DNA of 64,000 nt from Paenibacillus glycanilyticus NBRC 16618 (GCF_004000805.1 NZ_BILY01000008.1:171976-235975); one strand, 5' to 3'; positions 35,198 through 44,335 are shown, counted from the first letter of the stretch. Translations and numbers: made by a program. The notes: generated by a model from the sequence alone, not told the origin.

Positions 35198-35465
35198 TTG
35201 GTTCTTCCATCCTTTTCTTTATAATATGGTGGTCTTCAATAGTCTTATATTACTCCTTTTGCAAGGAGATGAAAACCATTTGCGCGAATTTGTCGGCATT
35301 CGTCCATTAGTTTTCCTGACCGCTTTAGAAAGTTTACCTTATATTGCGGAGAAATGCTAACCAGAAAATGAGAATTCCGAACAGACAAAAAAACGAATCA
35401 ATCAAATGATTCGCCAGGAACCATCCGTTGATTCGTTTTTGGGAAAAAAAATTATCTATGAGATC
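35198..35465. other. Intergenic region upstream of gndA
   Basis: Holds an 11- to 12-bp inverted repeat (see terminator) and AT-rich sequence that must contain the gndA promoter; no gene or strong promoter is identified. Confidence 0.4.
35386..35441 (-). terminator. Terminator of the 198-residue hypothetical gene
   Basis: AAAACGAATCAA / TTGATTCGTTTT stem with a 26-base loop and T/A tracts on both sides. Inside it a competing stem GAATCA..TGATTC is possible. Confidence 0.75.
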
Positions 35466-36062
35466 TCAAAGCTCCAGCTGCAGCATTTCCGAACGTAGCA
35501 GTACCAGCTTTTCCTTCGACTCGGCGACGGCTTCCTCGTTGTTCTCCTGGAGTGCGTCGAACAGAACCGTCAGCTCATAATCCAGTTCATAGCGCAGCAC
35601 CGCCGCGCGTTCCTCGGCACGCTTGGATTGGAAAGCCTTAATCATTTCCTCTATAGTTACGAATGGCTTCTTTTGATAAATAATCCGATGTTCCATTCCG
35701 GACACCTCCACAAGTCGTATTATTTCACCAAACATGATGTTCTCAATGACGATCTGACGATCTTTGATCCGCTTGACTATCGCATGTCCGCGCGTGTCAT
35801 TAATAAGCTTTTCAAGCAACTCCGACAGCTTCTCGTCCTTAATGGTGTAATCCCCGACGATCTTGTAACGGTTCTTCATCCGCTGAAACCTTAACTTCAC
35901 GAGCTTACGACCTGTTCGAATTGAAATGAGGAACTGCCCCTCCGTCTCGCTCCAATACAAGGAGTACCCTTCCTGAATGAGATCACGGATGAGGTTCTGG
36001 ATTTGCCGGCGGTCAAAACGCAGCTCCAAATTGCAATATTCGACTTCGTAGCTCTTATTCAC
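35466..36062 (-). CDS. Conserved protein of unknown function
   Basis: About 198 residues from the GTG at 36062 (MNKSYEVEYCNLELRF), which has AAAGGAGGG upstream; the frame itself opens at 36104. The protein is charged and soluble, with YKIVGDYTIKDEKLSELLEKL in the middle and a long acidic helical C-terminus. I recall similar genes in Paenibacillus that carry misleading automatic names such as non-ribosomal peptide synthetase module; nothing in the sequence supports that function. No partner operon is seen. Confidence 0.72.
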   Translation of the reverse strand: MNKSYEVEYCNLELRFDRRQIQNLIRDLIQEGYSLYWSETEGQFLISIRTGRKLVKLRFQRMKNRYKIVGDYTIKDEKLSELLEKLINDTRGHAIVKRIKDRQIVIENIMFGEIIRLVEVSGMEHRIIYQKKPFVTIEEMIKAFQSKRAEERAAVLRYELDYELTVLFDALQENNEEAVAESKEKLVLLRSEMLQLEL

Positions 36063-36189
36063 GGCAATCCCTCCTTTCAAGCATTTGACGAAATAGTCTG
36101 ACAATTTGGTCTTACTTCTATCTTATACTCCATCTTATGATCTGGCAACTTGGATTATTGACTAATTTTAAAGGATTGGCCGTCCAAAT

Positions 36190-36236
36190 CGAAAAAAGGG
36201 CAGTCAAGCCGTCCAAAATGTGATGCTTGACCGCCT
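36190..36236 (-). terminator. Terminator of proS
   Basis: GGCGGTCAAGC / GCTTGACTGCC stem with a 15-base loop, followed on the minus strand by TTTTTTC. Confidence 0.8.
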
Positions 36237-36247
36237 CTTCTCGCTCA

Positions 36248-37963
36248 TTATGAACCGAAATAGCCCCTTACAAGCTTCAACGCTTCCTCGGTTGATACCT
36301 GCAGGTCCTCTCCTCCGATCCTATATCTCAGTTCTACCACCCCGTCGGCCGCTTGTCTTCCGACAACGATCCGGACCGGAACGCCGATCAGATCGGAGTC
36401 CTTGAACTTCACGCCCGGGCGCTCGTCGCGGTCATCCAGGAGCACATCAAAACCTGCGGCACCAAGCTCCTCGTATAGCTTGCCGGCAACGTCCATTTGC
36501 AACGCGTCCTTGGCGGATACAGGCACGACATGGACCTGATAAGGCGCCAACTCAAGCGGCCAGCGAATTCCCTGCTCATCATGATGCTGTTCCACAACCG
36601 CGGACATGACGCGGGATATTCCGATTCCGTAGCATCCCATGATGATCGGCTTCTCCGATCCCGCAGCGTCAAGGTAATTCGCCTGCATGACTTCGCTGTA
36701 CTTGGTCCCGAGCTTGAATACTTGCCCCACCTCAATCCCCCGGAACATTCGCAGCTTCCCTTCGTCGCAATTCGGACATCCATCGCCCGGTACGGCATTG
36801 CGCACGTCGCCCAGCCGGGTCATCTCAAAATGCACGCCGGGACGGACATGCTTCCAGTGGTAATCCGATTCATTCGCGCCTGCTATGGCCGAACCGATAT
36901 CGGCGGCGGAACAATCAACAATAACCGGAATGCTTAATCCGATTGGTCCGGCAAAGCCGATTGCCGCGCCAGTCAATCTCTCCGTCGTTTCCTGGTCGGC
37001 GAGCTCCAGCATATCTGCCTGCAGCAAGCCTGCAAGCTTGATTTCGTTGACTTCATGATCGCCCCTTACGATTACCGCGACAGGGTTGCCATCGGCAATG
37101 AACAGCAGCGTCTTTAGCATCTTATCCGCGGAAGCATCCAGCGCCTGAACAAGCTCATCGATTGTCCGGATGTTCGGAGTATGGATTTTCTCCGGCTCAG
37201 GGTAAGCATCGGATTCTTCGGTGCTTATTGCCGTTTCAGGTATCCTGTACCCGGCTTTCTCGAGATTAGCCGCATATTGACAGCGGTCGCAGACTGCGAT
37301 TGTATCCTCGCCGATATCGGCAAGCGCCATAAATTCATGGGTGCCGCCTTCTCCGCCTATGGTCCCCGCATCCGCTTCCACCGGCCGGAAACGCAGACCG
37401 CAGCGGGAAAATATCCGGTGATAAGCGTCATACATCCTTTGATAGCTTTCATGAAGCCCTTCCCAGTCTTTATCAAAAGAATAGGCATCCTTCATCAAAA
37501 ATTCCCTGCCGCGAAGCAAGCCGTAACGCGGTCTCTTCTCATCCCGGAATTTAGTCTGGATCTGGTATAACGTAACCGGAAGCTGCCGGTAAGAATTTAT
37601 TTCCCCGCGAACCAGATCCGTAATCACTTCCTCGTGAGTAGGACCCAGTGCGAACTCGCGGTCATGCCTGTCCTTTAGCCGGACCAGCTCGGGTCCGTAT
37701 TTCTCGTAGCGGCCGGACTGCCGCCATAGATCGGCGGGCTGCATCGCGGGCATAAATACTTCCTGGCAGCCGGCATTATCCATCTCCTCCCGAATAATCT
37801 TCTCAAGCTTGCGCAATACGCGGCGGCCCGTTGGCAAATACGTATAAATTCCGGCAGCAAGCTGCCTGATCAGGCCTGCGCGCAGCATCAGCCGATGGCT
37901 GATTGCTTCCGCTTCGGAAGGCGCTTCACGCAAGGTTGGCATTAATAGTTGACTTTGACGCAT
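36248..37963 (-). CDS. proS: Prolyl-tRNA synthetase
   Basis: Charges tRNA-Pro. 571 residues, the bacterial-type length, with an insertion (editing) domain between motif 2 and 3. Class II signatures: motif 1 region MDNAGCQEVFMPAMQPADLW, motif 2 FRDEKRPRYGLLRGREFLMKDAYSF, motif 3 GCYGIGISRVMSAVVEQ, and the C-terminal anticodon-binding domain (YQVHVVPVSAKDA, DDRDERPGVKF). The ATG at 37963 (MRQSQLLMPTLREAP) has GGGAGTGAG upstream; the longer frame start is not supported. Expression is controlled by the T-box leader upstream. Confidence 0.96.
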   Translation of the reverse strand: MRQSQLLMPTLREAPSEAEAISHRLMLRAGLIRQLAAGIYTYLPTGRRVLRKLEKIIREEMDNAGCQEVFMPAMQPADLWRQSGRYEKYGPELVRLKDRHDREFALGPTHEEVITDLVRGEINSYRQLPVTLYQIQTKFRDEKRPRYGLLRGREFLMKDAYSFDKDWEGLHESYQRMYDAYHRIFSRCGLRFRPVEADAGTIGGEGGTHEFMALADIGEDTIAVCDRCQYAANLEKAGYRIPETAISTEESDAYPEPEKIHTPNIRTIDELVQALDASADKMLKTLLFIADGNPVAVIVRGDHEVNEIKLAGLLQADMLELADQETTERLTGAAIGFAGPIGLSIPVIVDCSAADIGSAIAGANESDYHWKHVRPGVHFEMTRLGDVRNAVPGDGCPNCDEGKLRMFRGIEVGQVFKLGTKYSEVMQANYLDAAGSEKPIIMGCYGIGISRVMSAVVEQHHDEQGIRWPLELAPYQVHVVPVSAKDALQMDVAGKLYEELGAAGFDVLLDDRDERPGVKFKDSDLIGVPVRIVVGRQAADGVVELRYRIGGEDLQVSTEEALKLVRGYFGS

Positions 37964-38249
37964 AGTTCTCACTCCCGACGATTGATAGAAAAACAAAAAA
38001 GAGCACATTCGCAAGGGACGAATGTGCTCGTGGTACCACCCTTTGTTAGCCGGGGCAGCAACGCTGCCGGCTCTCTAAATAGATAACGGGATTCTCATCC
38101 CGGCAAAGACCAAGCTGGAAGCGGCGGCCTTTGCAGCTCACAAGGCAGGATGAGTCTTAAGCGTTCATAGAAGCCTCGCAGCCGTGGGCTTCCTCTCTAA
38201 AATGAACAATCGCTTAACGCTCGACCTTGATCAAAGCTGTTGGAATATT
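37964..38249 (-). promoter_or_regulatory. T-box leader of proS
   Basis: Read on the minus strand, the conserved T-box sequence AGGGTGGTACCACG (38029-38042) directly precedes a terminator whose stem GAGCACATTCG / CGAATGTGCTC spans 38001-38029 and ends in TTTTTT. Farther upstream an AGAGAGGAAGC..GCTGCGAG element fits stem I. Uncharged tRNA would stabilise the antiterminator. I could not place the proline specifier codon with confidence. Confidence 0.88.
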
Positions 38250-38255
38250 TAGATA

Positions 38256-38284
38256 AATTTACAACAAGCGTTATTCCGCGTCAA
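38256..38284 (-). promoter_or_regulatory. Promoter of proS leader
   Basis: Minus strand TTGACG (38284-38279), 17 bases, TAAATT (38261-38256). It would start the T-box transcript near 38249. Confidence 0.5.
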
Positions 38285-38315
38285 GATGGTCATGATGCGC
38301 GGATAAGAACAAATG

Positions 38316-38324
38316 TGCTATAAT
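38316..38324 (+). promoter_or_regulatory. Extended -10 promoter of the DUF1054 gene
   Basis: TGCTATAAT is a perfect extended -10 box about 44 bases before the ATG. No clear -35 box. Confidence 0.5.
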
Positions 38325-38367
38325 CAAGCTTAATTATCGGCTTTCATTACGAGGAGAGATCAAATAG

Positions 38368-39018
38368 ATGACTACGACACCAACAACGAGCGCATTTACG
38401 GGCTTTGAGCAGAAGGATTTCGACACGTTTCTGATCGAAGGACTAGAGCAGCGCATGGCTGCCATCGAGGAACGGATTCGTCCGAAGTTCCGCTATCTGG
38501 GCGAAAAGCTTGCCGGCGACATTGCCGTGCAGGCAGGCGACGAAATGTTCCTGCATATTGCGAAGCATGCCCGCCGGACCGTAAATCCGCCTAAGGATAC
38601 CTGGCTCGCCATCTGCAACAATAAACGCGGCTACAAAGCGCATCCGCATTTCCAGCTTGGCTTGTTCGACGACCATCTTTTCTTATGGTTTGCCCTTATT
38701 TACGAGGCGCCTAATAAGTCCAAAATCGCTTCCGTCTATCTGGACCATCTTGATGAAGTCATCGCGGCTGTTCCTTCGGATTACGCGCTTTCGCTTGACC
38801 ATATGAAGAAGGAGTCCAAGGCCGTAAGCGAAATGAGCAAGCAGGACTGGGTCAACGCCCTTACCCGGCTTCGCGACGTGCAAAAAGCCGAGCTGCTGAT
38901 CGGCCGCCATCTTCCTGCCGGCGACCCGCTTCTTCACGATGGGGATGCGCTGTACAAGCTTGCTCAGGATACCTATGAAACGTTGATGCCTTTGTATCGT
39001 TTGGCTGCTTCTGTCTAA
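38368..39018 (+). CDS. DUF1054 (YktB/UPF0637) family protein
   Basis: 216-residue cytosolic protein matching the YktB family by length and by FTGFEQKDFDTFLIEGLEQRM, AKHARRTVNPPKDTWLAI, KRGYKAHPHFQLGLFDDHLFLWFALIYE and the KKESK block near the middle. Its function is not established. ATG preceded by GAGGAGAG. It is divergent from the proS leader and convergent with the RND gene, with copy B of the intergenic repeat directly after it. Confidence 0.9.
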   Translation: MTTTPTTSAFTGFEQKDFDTFLIEGLEQRMAAIEERIRPKFRYLGEKLAGDIAVQAGDEMFLHIAKHARRTVNPPKDTWLAICNNKRGYKAHPHFQLGLFDDHLFLWFALIYEAPNKSKIASVYLDHLDEVIAAVPSDYALSLDHMKKESKAVSEMSKQDWVNALTRLRDVQKAELLIGRHLPAGDPLLHDGDALYKLAQDTYETLMPLYRLAASV

Positions 39019-39042
39019 GAGGATCAGGTTACTATTTGCATA

Positions 39043-39194
39043 CTGCGCATGAAATGTTCTTCCGATCGCCGTTGCTCGTGGATTCCTTCGATTAGATTGA
39101 ACAAGGTTGGAATCCACTCACAAAAGCGAACGCTTAAAAGCTTTCTGAAAGAAAGCTACTTCGGAAGCATAAGCCTTGCTTCTCCAGAATCATT
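39043..39194 (+). repeat. Intergenic repeat element, copy B
   Basis: Second copy of the element at 19630-19779. It keeps TGTTCTTCCGATCGC, GCGAACG, the AGCTTTC-TGAAA-GAAAGCT hairpin and GCTTCTCCAGAATCATT, with small insertions relative to copy A. Like copy A it lies after a plus-strand gene, in a convergent gap, just before a terminator. An AAGCG-AA-CGCTT hairpin is extra here. Confidence 0.75.
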
Positions 39195-39258
39195 TCATGC
39201 TTCGTTTGCCCGTAACCTCAACAAAAGCAAAAAACAATACAAAGGCTGGGAGAAGAAC

Positions 39259-39298
39259 AGAAAAGCTGTGCGGAATAAACTCCGCACAGCTTTTTTTG
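39259..39298. terminator. Bidirectional terminator before the RND gene
   Basis: Perfect 14-bp inverted repeat AAAAGCTGTGCGGA with a 6-base loop and T8 on the plus strand, between convergent genes. Confidence 0.88.
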
Positions 39299-39311
39299 TT
39301 AACCTTTTTTG

Positions 39312-42300
39312 TTAGACCGCGGTTGCTGCTTTGGCAGCCTGTGCTTTGGCACGGCGCTGCTTGCGGGAAGCGCGGAAGAAGAACAATTCGTACATGCAAG
39401 GAACAACGATCAGCGTCAGAAGCGTTGCCGCGGCAAGACCGCCAATCACGACGATCGCCAAGCTCTGCGATACGATGCTGCCCGATTCGCTGGCCCCGAA
39501 TACGAGAGGCAGCATCGCGCAAATCGTTGCAACAGCCGTCATGATGATCGGACGCATCCGTGTAGTTGCCGCTTCTACAAGCGCATCTCGGATCGACATC
39601 GTTTCTTCGTTTTGCTTCACGCGGTCGATTAGAACGATGGCGTTCGTCACAACGATGCCTATTAGCATCAACGCGCCAAACATCGCGGTAAAGTCAGGCG
39701 TAACGCCGGAGATCAAGAGGCCTACGACTGCGCCAATCGCCGCAAGCGGCAGCGAGAACATAATGGCGAGCGGAGCGCGCAACGTTTTGAAGGTCAGCAC
39801 CATAATCAAGTACACGATGCCGATCGAGATCAGCGCTGTCATCCCAATGTCCGCAAAATCGCTTGCTTGGTCAGCCGATGCGCCTCCAACCTTCAGTTCG
39901 ACGCCATCCGGCAGCTTCAGCTTATCTGCGGCATTCTTAATATCCGCACCTATAACAGAGAGCTTTTGCGGATCCGCATCAGCCGTAATCCGGACATAAA
40001 CCTTGCCTTCCTTGTGGTAATACAAGCTTGGCTCTTCCGTGCGAACCAGCTTCGCCACGCTTGATACCGGAACCACGCCGGATTCCGTTGCAATCGTAAG
40101 ATTCTTAAGAGCCGCTTCGGTATCCGGATTAACAACCGGCTGCACGACGACGGAGGTGTCGCGTCCGTCTACCTTGATGCTGCCTACAGGCACCGGATTC
40201 AGAATGCTCTGCAGCTGCATCGAAACTTCCTGGCCTTTCGCTTTTTCCGGGTCCACCTGGAACGTATAGACCGGCTTTTTCTCTTCCTGGTTGCTTTGTA
40301 CTTTAAGCACGCCTTTAATCGGTTTGATCGCTGCAATCAGTTGATCCGCTGTCTGCGTCAGCTTCTCAGGATCATCGCCCGTGACGTCAACGAAGACTTG
40401 CGATCCGCCGCCGCCCATCATCAGATCCGTGGCATTTACGGACAGCTCGGCATCGCTGAAATTCGTTTTTTGCTTCTTCACTTCATCCATGAATACTTCG
40501 GCGTCCACGCCTTTCTTCAGATCAACCATATACATTACAAGCGTCGGCGAGGATACCGAACCGTATTGCGCGTTTTCGGAGCTGTTGCCAAGCTGCATAA
40601 TCACCCATTCCACGCTCTTGCTGTCTTTCAGGAAACTTTCCAGCTGCGTGCCGCCCTGCTCAACCTTCTCGGAAGGCGTATCGCTTGGATACTGAAGGGA
40701 AATGTTCAGATTCTCCGCGCTGGAGGAGTCAAGCGCACCTTTCGGCATCATCGCGTAAGAGCCGATGGAGCCTACGAACAGAACTAAAGCGATAAGCAGC
40801 GTGACCCATTTGTGCTGCAGATTCCAGCGGATAAACGATGCGAATTTCTCCGACCCTTTATGCGGCTTTTCCTTCGTTCCGCGAAGCAGAATCGCGCTAA
40901 GCAGCGGTACTACCGTTAATGCAACCAGCAGCGAAGACAAGAGAGAATACGCTACGGTAAGCGCGAATGGCAGCAGGAAGGCCTGCAGCGAACCGCGGAG
41001 CAGACCCATTGGCAGGAATACCGCCACGGTAACCAGTGTCGAAGACGTAATCGCGGTTGCGACTTCTTTTGTTGCGTCGGTAATAACGGTAACCGAGAAC
41101 GGCTCCTTTTGCAGCCTGCGGTAAATGTTCTCGATAACGACGATACTGTCGTCCACAAGGCGTCCTACCGCTACGGCCACACCGCCAAGCGTAATGATAT
41201 TCAGGGTTACGCCGGACAGGTCTAGCAAGTACAGCGTGATGCCAAGCGACAACGGGATTGATACGATCGTAACCAGCGTTGCGCGGAAATTGCGCATGAA
41301 GAGCAGAATGATAATCGTTGCAAACAATGCACCCATCAGCACTTCGCGAAGCATGCTGTTAACGGAGTGAGTAACGGATTCAGCCGTGCTGAGCAGAACA
41401 ACCGCGTCAACGCCTTTTACATCCTTGTTCAGACGCTCGACCGTCTTCTCCACGTTTTTGCCCGTAGATACGGCATTGGCGTTAGCCGACTTCGATACCG
41501 TGAACAAAATCGCGTCCTTGCCGTTCATCCGGCTGATGCTCTCCTGCTCTTTCGCCTGCTCAACCTTTGCAACATCGGACAGCTTCACGCCAGGGGCAAC
41601 CGGAAGATTGCGAAGCGTATCGACGCTTGTTACTTCGTCATATACATTAATGTTGCCGGCAGCGCCGTCTACATTGCGTTCGCCGATCGAAGCGGATACG
41701 CCGCGTCCTTGCAGCACGCTGAGCAGGGTTTGAACCGGAAGTCCCTTTTGCGCCAGCTTATCCGTATCGGGAGTAATGTGGATCGATGGCGTTGACTTGC
41801 CGTTAACGCTGATCTGGCCCGCTCCCTCGGACTTTTGCAGCTCCGTATTGACCAGCTTGATCTTGGCATCCTTCTCTTGCTCGCTAAGACCTTCGTCAAA
41901 CGTAACAACAATCCAGGAGATCGGAATCATCGACGTATTAAACTGGACAACAAATGGCTTCATGACGCCTTGGGGAAGCTGAACCTGATCAACCGAACGC
42001 TCGATCTCGGCCTTCGCTTCCTTCATATTCGTATTGGAATCGAAATTTACGTTAACCTGGGCGTAACCGTTCCCCGAAGTCGAGAACATATCGGTCTTGC
42101 CTTTCGTGAACATAACCGCTTCTTCGAGCGGGTTCGTCACTTGCTGCTCCATCGATTTGGCGTCCATGCCAGGCCCGATTACGGTCACCATAACTTGCGG
42201 GTTATCCGCTTCCGGCAGGAACTCCATTGGCAGCTTCAAATAACTGATGACCCCAACCGTCAATGCCATAACGACGATCAGGATAACGGCCGCCTTGTTA

Positions 42301-42329
42301 CGGAACGACCATTCGGTTAACTTGTTCAT
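39312..42329 (-). CDS. RND family efflux permease (AcrB/SwrC type)
   Basis: Proton-driven multidrug or surfactant exporter of the HAE1/HAE2 type, 1005 residues. Typical start FRNKAAVILIVVMALTVGVISYLKLPMEFLPEADNP, two large extracytoplasmic loops, and twelve hydrophobic segments. TM4 shows GRLVDDSIVVIENIYRR with the two conserved Asp of the proton relay; IMVLTFKTLRAPLAIM and LIGIVVTNAIVLIDRVKQ lie in the second half. No membrane-fusion adaptor is adjacent, as for B. subtilis SwrC (YerP). It diverges from an ABC exporter with a TetR regulator, and operator-like sites lie in the shared region. Confidence 0.94.
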   Translation of the reverse strand: MNKLTEWSFRNKAAVILIVVMALTVGVISYLKLPMEFLPEADNPQVMVTVIGPGMDAKSMEQQVTNPLEEAVMFTKGKTDMFSTSGNGYAQVNVNFDSNTNMKEAKAEIERSVDQVQLPQGVMKPFVVQFNTSMIPISWIVVTFDEGLSEQEKDAKIKLVNTELQKSEGAGQISVNGKSTPSIHITPDTDKLAQKGLPVQTLLSVLQGRGVSASIGERNVDGAAGNINVYDEVTSVDTLRNLPVAPGVKLSDVAKVEQAKEQESISRMNGKDAILFTVSKSANANAVSTGKNVEKTVERLNKDVKGVDAVVLLSTAESVTHSVNSMLREVLMGALFATIIILLFMRNFRATLVTIVSIPLSLGITLYLLDLSGVTLNIITLGGVAVAVGRLVDDSIVVIENIYRRLQKEPFSVTVITDATKEVATAITSSTLVTVAVFLPMGLLRGSLQAFLLPFALTVAYSLLSSLLVALTVVPLLSAILLRGTKEKPHKGSEKFASFIRWNLQHKWVTLLIALVLFVGSIGSYAMMPKGALDSSSAENLNISLQYPSDTPSEKVEQGGTQLESFLKDSKSVEWVIMQLGNSSENAQYGSVSSPTLVMYMVDLKKGVDAEVFMDEVKKQKTNFSDAELSVNATDLMMGGGGSQVFVDVTGDDPEKLTQTADQLIAAIKPIKGVLKVQSNQEEKKPVYTFQVDPEKAKGQEVSMQLQSILNPVPVGSIKVDGRDTSVVVQPVVNPDTEAALKNLTIATESGVVPVSSVAKLVRTEEPSLYYHKEGKVYVRITADADPQKLSVIGADIKNAADKLKLPDGVELKVGGASADQASDFADIGMTALISIGIVYLIMVLTFKTLRAPLAIMFSLPLAAIGAVVGLLISGVTPDFTAMFGALMLIGIVVTNAIVLIDRVKQNEETMSIRDALVEAATTRMRPIIMTAVATICAMLPLVFGASESGSIVSQSLAIVVIGGLAAATLLTLIVVPCMYELFFFRASRKQRRAKAQAAKAATAV

Positions 42330-42486
42330 TACAACTACTCCTTCTCCCTATTCGGATTTCTCTTTTATGTGTTTTTGACATTTCTAAGCATACCTGCATT
42401 GAAAATAATGTAAAAACGTCTCCAGACGGTATTTTACTCTCGCCCCGGGTCGGAGCTGTTCTACGACTTAGGTCCAGTATCCAAAA

Positions 42487-42500
42487 TGAGCAAGTACTCA
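42487..42500. promoter_or_regulatory. Second TetR-type operator-like site
   Basis: TGAGCAAGTACTCA resembles the stronger palindrome at 42534 (TGAG..CTCA arms) and lies just upstream of the -35 box of the ABC operon, about 160 bases from the RND start. The match is partial. Confidence 0.45.
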
Positions 42501-42501
42501 C

Positions 42502-42530
42502 TTTACAGCTGAGCGGACTGCTTTTATACT
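42502..42530 (+). promoter_or_regulatory. Promoter of the ABC exporter operon
   Basis: TTTACA (42502-42507), 17 bases, TATACT (42525-42530), directly followed by the palindromic operator at 42534. Both boxes match consensus at five of six positions. Confidence 0.7.
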
Positions 42531-42533
42531 AAA

Positions 42534-42551
42534 AATGAGTATTCACTCATT
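42534..42551. promoter_or_regulatory. Palindromic operator, probable TetR site
   Basis: AATGAGT-ATTC-ACTCATT, 7-bp arms and a 4-base centre, placed over the expected transcription start of the ABC operon. The form is typical for TetR/FadR-type repressors, and a TetR gene is the third gene of the operon. Confidence 0.65.
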
Positions 42552-42572
42552 CCATTCAAAGAGGTGTTTCTA

Positions 42573-43319
42573 TTGACGAAATCAGCGGAAAAGCCTGCTA
42601 TTGCCGTCTCCCGAATCACAAGAAAGTTCGGGGACCGGAAAGTATTGGATGATATTACGCTCACCGTGCCACGCGGGGAGCTGTTTGGACTTCTTGGTCC
42701 GTCAGGCTCCGGAAAAACGACCCTCATCAAGCTCATAACCGGCATCGACCTCGCCGACGACGGACAGGTTGAATTGTTCGGCGAGCCGATGCCCCAGCTC
42801 AAGATGCTGCAAACCTTCGGGTATATGGCGCAGTCCGATGCTCTCTATCAGGAGCTGACCGGCAAGGAAAACATGGTTTTTTACGGCTCCCTCTACGGGC
42901 TTTCCGGCAAAGCTCTCGCTTCCCGAATCCAGTCCGCCGCCGCGCTTGTGAATTTGACCGAACATCTGGATAAAGCGGTAACCGCTTATTCCGGCGGCAT
43001 GAAACGCCGCTTGTCGCTTGCCATCGCGCTGCTGCATGAACCCCGGCTTCTCGTGCTTGACGAACCGACGGTTGGTATCGATCCCGTTCTCCGTCAAGCG
43101 ATCTGGAATGAGCTGCGCGCCCTGACGCAGCAAGGCGTAACGATTATCGTCACCACTCACGTCATGGACGAAGCCGAGAAATGCGACCGCTTGGGACTCA
43201 TCCGCGACGGTAAATTAATTGCGCTGGGCACTCCCGAAGCTATTATAGAGCAAGCAGGAGTCCATACAATCGAAGAAGCGTTTATCGCCTTTGGCAGCCG
43301 GAAGGAGGCGCAAGCATGA
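42573..43319 (+). CDS. ABC transporter ATP-binding protein (drug export type)
   Basis: Nucleotide-binding subunit, about 248 residues, of an ABC-2-type exporter. Walker A GPSGSGKTT, Q-loop in FGYMAQSD, signature YSGGMKRRLS, Walker B LLVLDEPTVGID and the H-loop TTHVMDEAEKC are all present. The frame opens at GTG 42564, but AAAGAGGTG gives TTG 42573 (MTKSAEKPA). It overlaps the permease gene by 4 bases (ATGA). It is expected to form a dimer that drives the permease encoded next; substrate is unknown but the YhiH/drug-export group is likely. Confidence 0.92.
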   Translation: MTKSAEKPAIAVSRITRKFGDRKVLDDITLTVPRGELFGLLGPSGSGKTTLIKLITGIDLADDGQVELFGEPMPQLKMLQTFGYMAQSDALYQELTGKENMVFYGSLYGLSGKALASRIQSAAALVNLTEHLDKAVTAYSGGMKRRLSLAIALLHEPRLLVLDEPTVGIDPVLRQAIWNELRALTQQGVTIIVTTHVMDEAEKCDRLGLIRDGKLIALGTPEAIIEQAGVHTIEEAFIAFGSRKEAQA

Positions 43320-44335
43320 GAATACGTGCGCTGGTTGTGCGCATTATCCGCCAGTTTGTCCGCGATAAACGGACTTTGGCTTTGTTATTCCTCGCCCCGC
43401 TTCTCATTCTCAGCTTAACAAAGCTTGTATTCGACGGCAGAACCGTATCGCCAGAGATCGGATTGACGGGCCCGGCCAGCGCGTTTGCCGAGAAGCTTGA
43501 AGAGCAAAATGCAAGCATTACCGTTTATGATTCCGTTAGCGAAGCGGAAGAGGCTTTGAAGAACGGGAAGCTTGATGCCGTCATTCAGATTAAAGAAGGC
43601 AAACCGGATATTACGCTAGAGGGAAGCGATCCGTCGGTAAGCCGCAGCACGCAGCTTGTCATGCAGAAAGCTCTGCAGAGCCATGTTCAGGAGCTTGCTC
43701 CTACGGTTCATTATCTGTACGGCGGACCGGATATGGCCTCTTTCGATTCATTTGGTCCCGTACTCATCGGCTTCTTTTCCTTCTTCTTTGTTTTCCTGCT
43801 CGCGGGAGTATCCTTCCTTCGCGAACGCACTAGCGGAACGCTGGAAAGACTGCTGGGGACGCCAATCCGCAGATCGGAGATTGTGCTTGGCTACTTGGCC
43901 GGGTTTGGCATCTTCACGCTGCTCCAGGCTTCCCTGATCGCCTGGTTCTCCGTTCAAGTGCTTGGCATGTCGATGGCCGGCCATATCGTCAATATGCTGC
44001 TGATTAATCTTCTGCTGTCTTTGACCGCGTTAACGCTGGGCACGTTGCTGTCCTCGTTTGCGAGCAGCGAATTTCAGATCATCCAGTTCATTCCGATTAT
44101 TATCGTGCCTCAGGCATTTTTCTCCGGGTTGTTTAATCTGGATGCCATGAATCCGGTCCTGCAGAAGCTCAGCTTCATCATGCCGTTGTACTACGGCGCG
44201 GATGCCATGCGGGGAATTATGATTCGAGGGGAAGGCATTGCCGATATCCAGCTCGATATTTACGTGCTGGCGGGCTTGTCGATCCTGTTCGCCCTGCTCA
44301 ACGTTGCGGCATTAAAGAAGCACCGCCGGATGTAG
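43316..44335 (+). CDS. ABC-2 type transporter permease
   Basis: Membrane subunit of the exporter, 339 residues. One N-terminal hydrophobic segment (about 20-40), an extracytoplasmic region of about 130 residues, then five to six membrane segments in the C-terminal half (from about 145). RERTSGTLERLLGTPIRRSEIVLGYL and FIPIIIVPQAFFSGLFNLDAMN are typical ABC-2 blocks. It overlaps the ATPase gene by ATGA and is 55 bp before the tetR-like gene. Function inferred from family and operon; drug or lipid export are both possible. Confidence 0.92.
   Translation: MRIRALVVRIIRQFVRDKRTLALLFLAPLLILSLTKLVFDGRTVSPEIGLTGPASAFAEKLEEQNASITVYDSVSEAEEALKNGKLDAVIQIKEGKPDITLEGSDPSVSRSTQLVMQKALQSHVQELAPTVHYLYGGPDMASFDSFGPVLIGFFSFFFVFLLAGVSFLRERTSGTLERLLGTPIRRSEIVLGYLAGFGIFTLLQASLIAWFSVQVLGMSMAGHIVNMLLINLLLSLTALTLGTLLSSFASSEFQIIQFIPIIIVPQAFFSGLFNLDAMNPVLQKLSFIMPLYYGADAMRGIMIRGEGIADIQLDIYVLAGLSILFALLNVAALKKHRRM

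Noticed and set aside
33806..35224. Long open frame (472 codons) antisense to gndA
   Set aside because: It is a shadow of gndA codon use, has no ribosome site and no recognisable domain; gndA is certain.
39049..39315. 88-codon frame covering repeat copy B and a terminator
   Set aside because: Runs through the terminator hairpin and has no ribosome site; same argument as for copy A.
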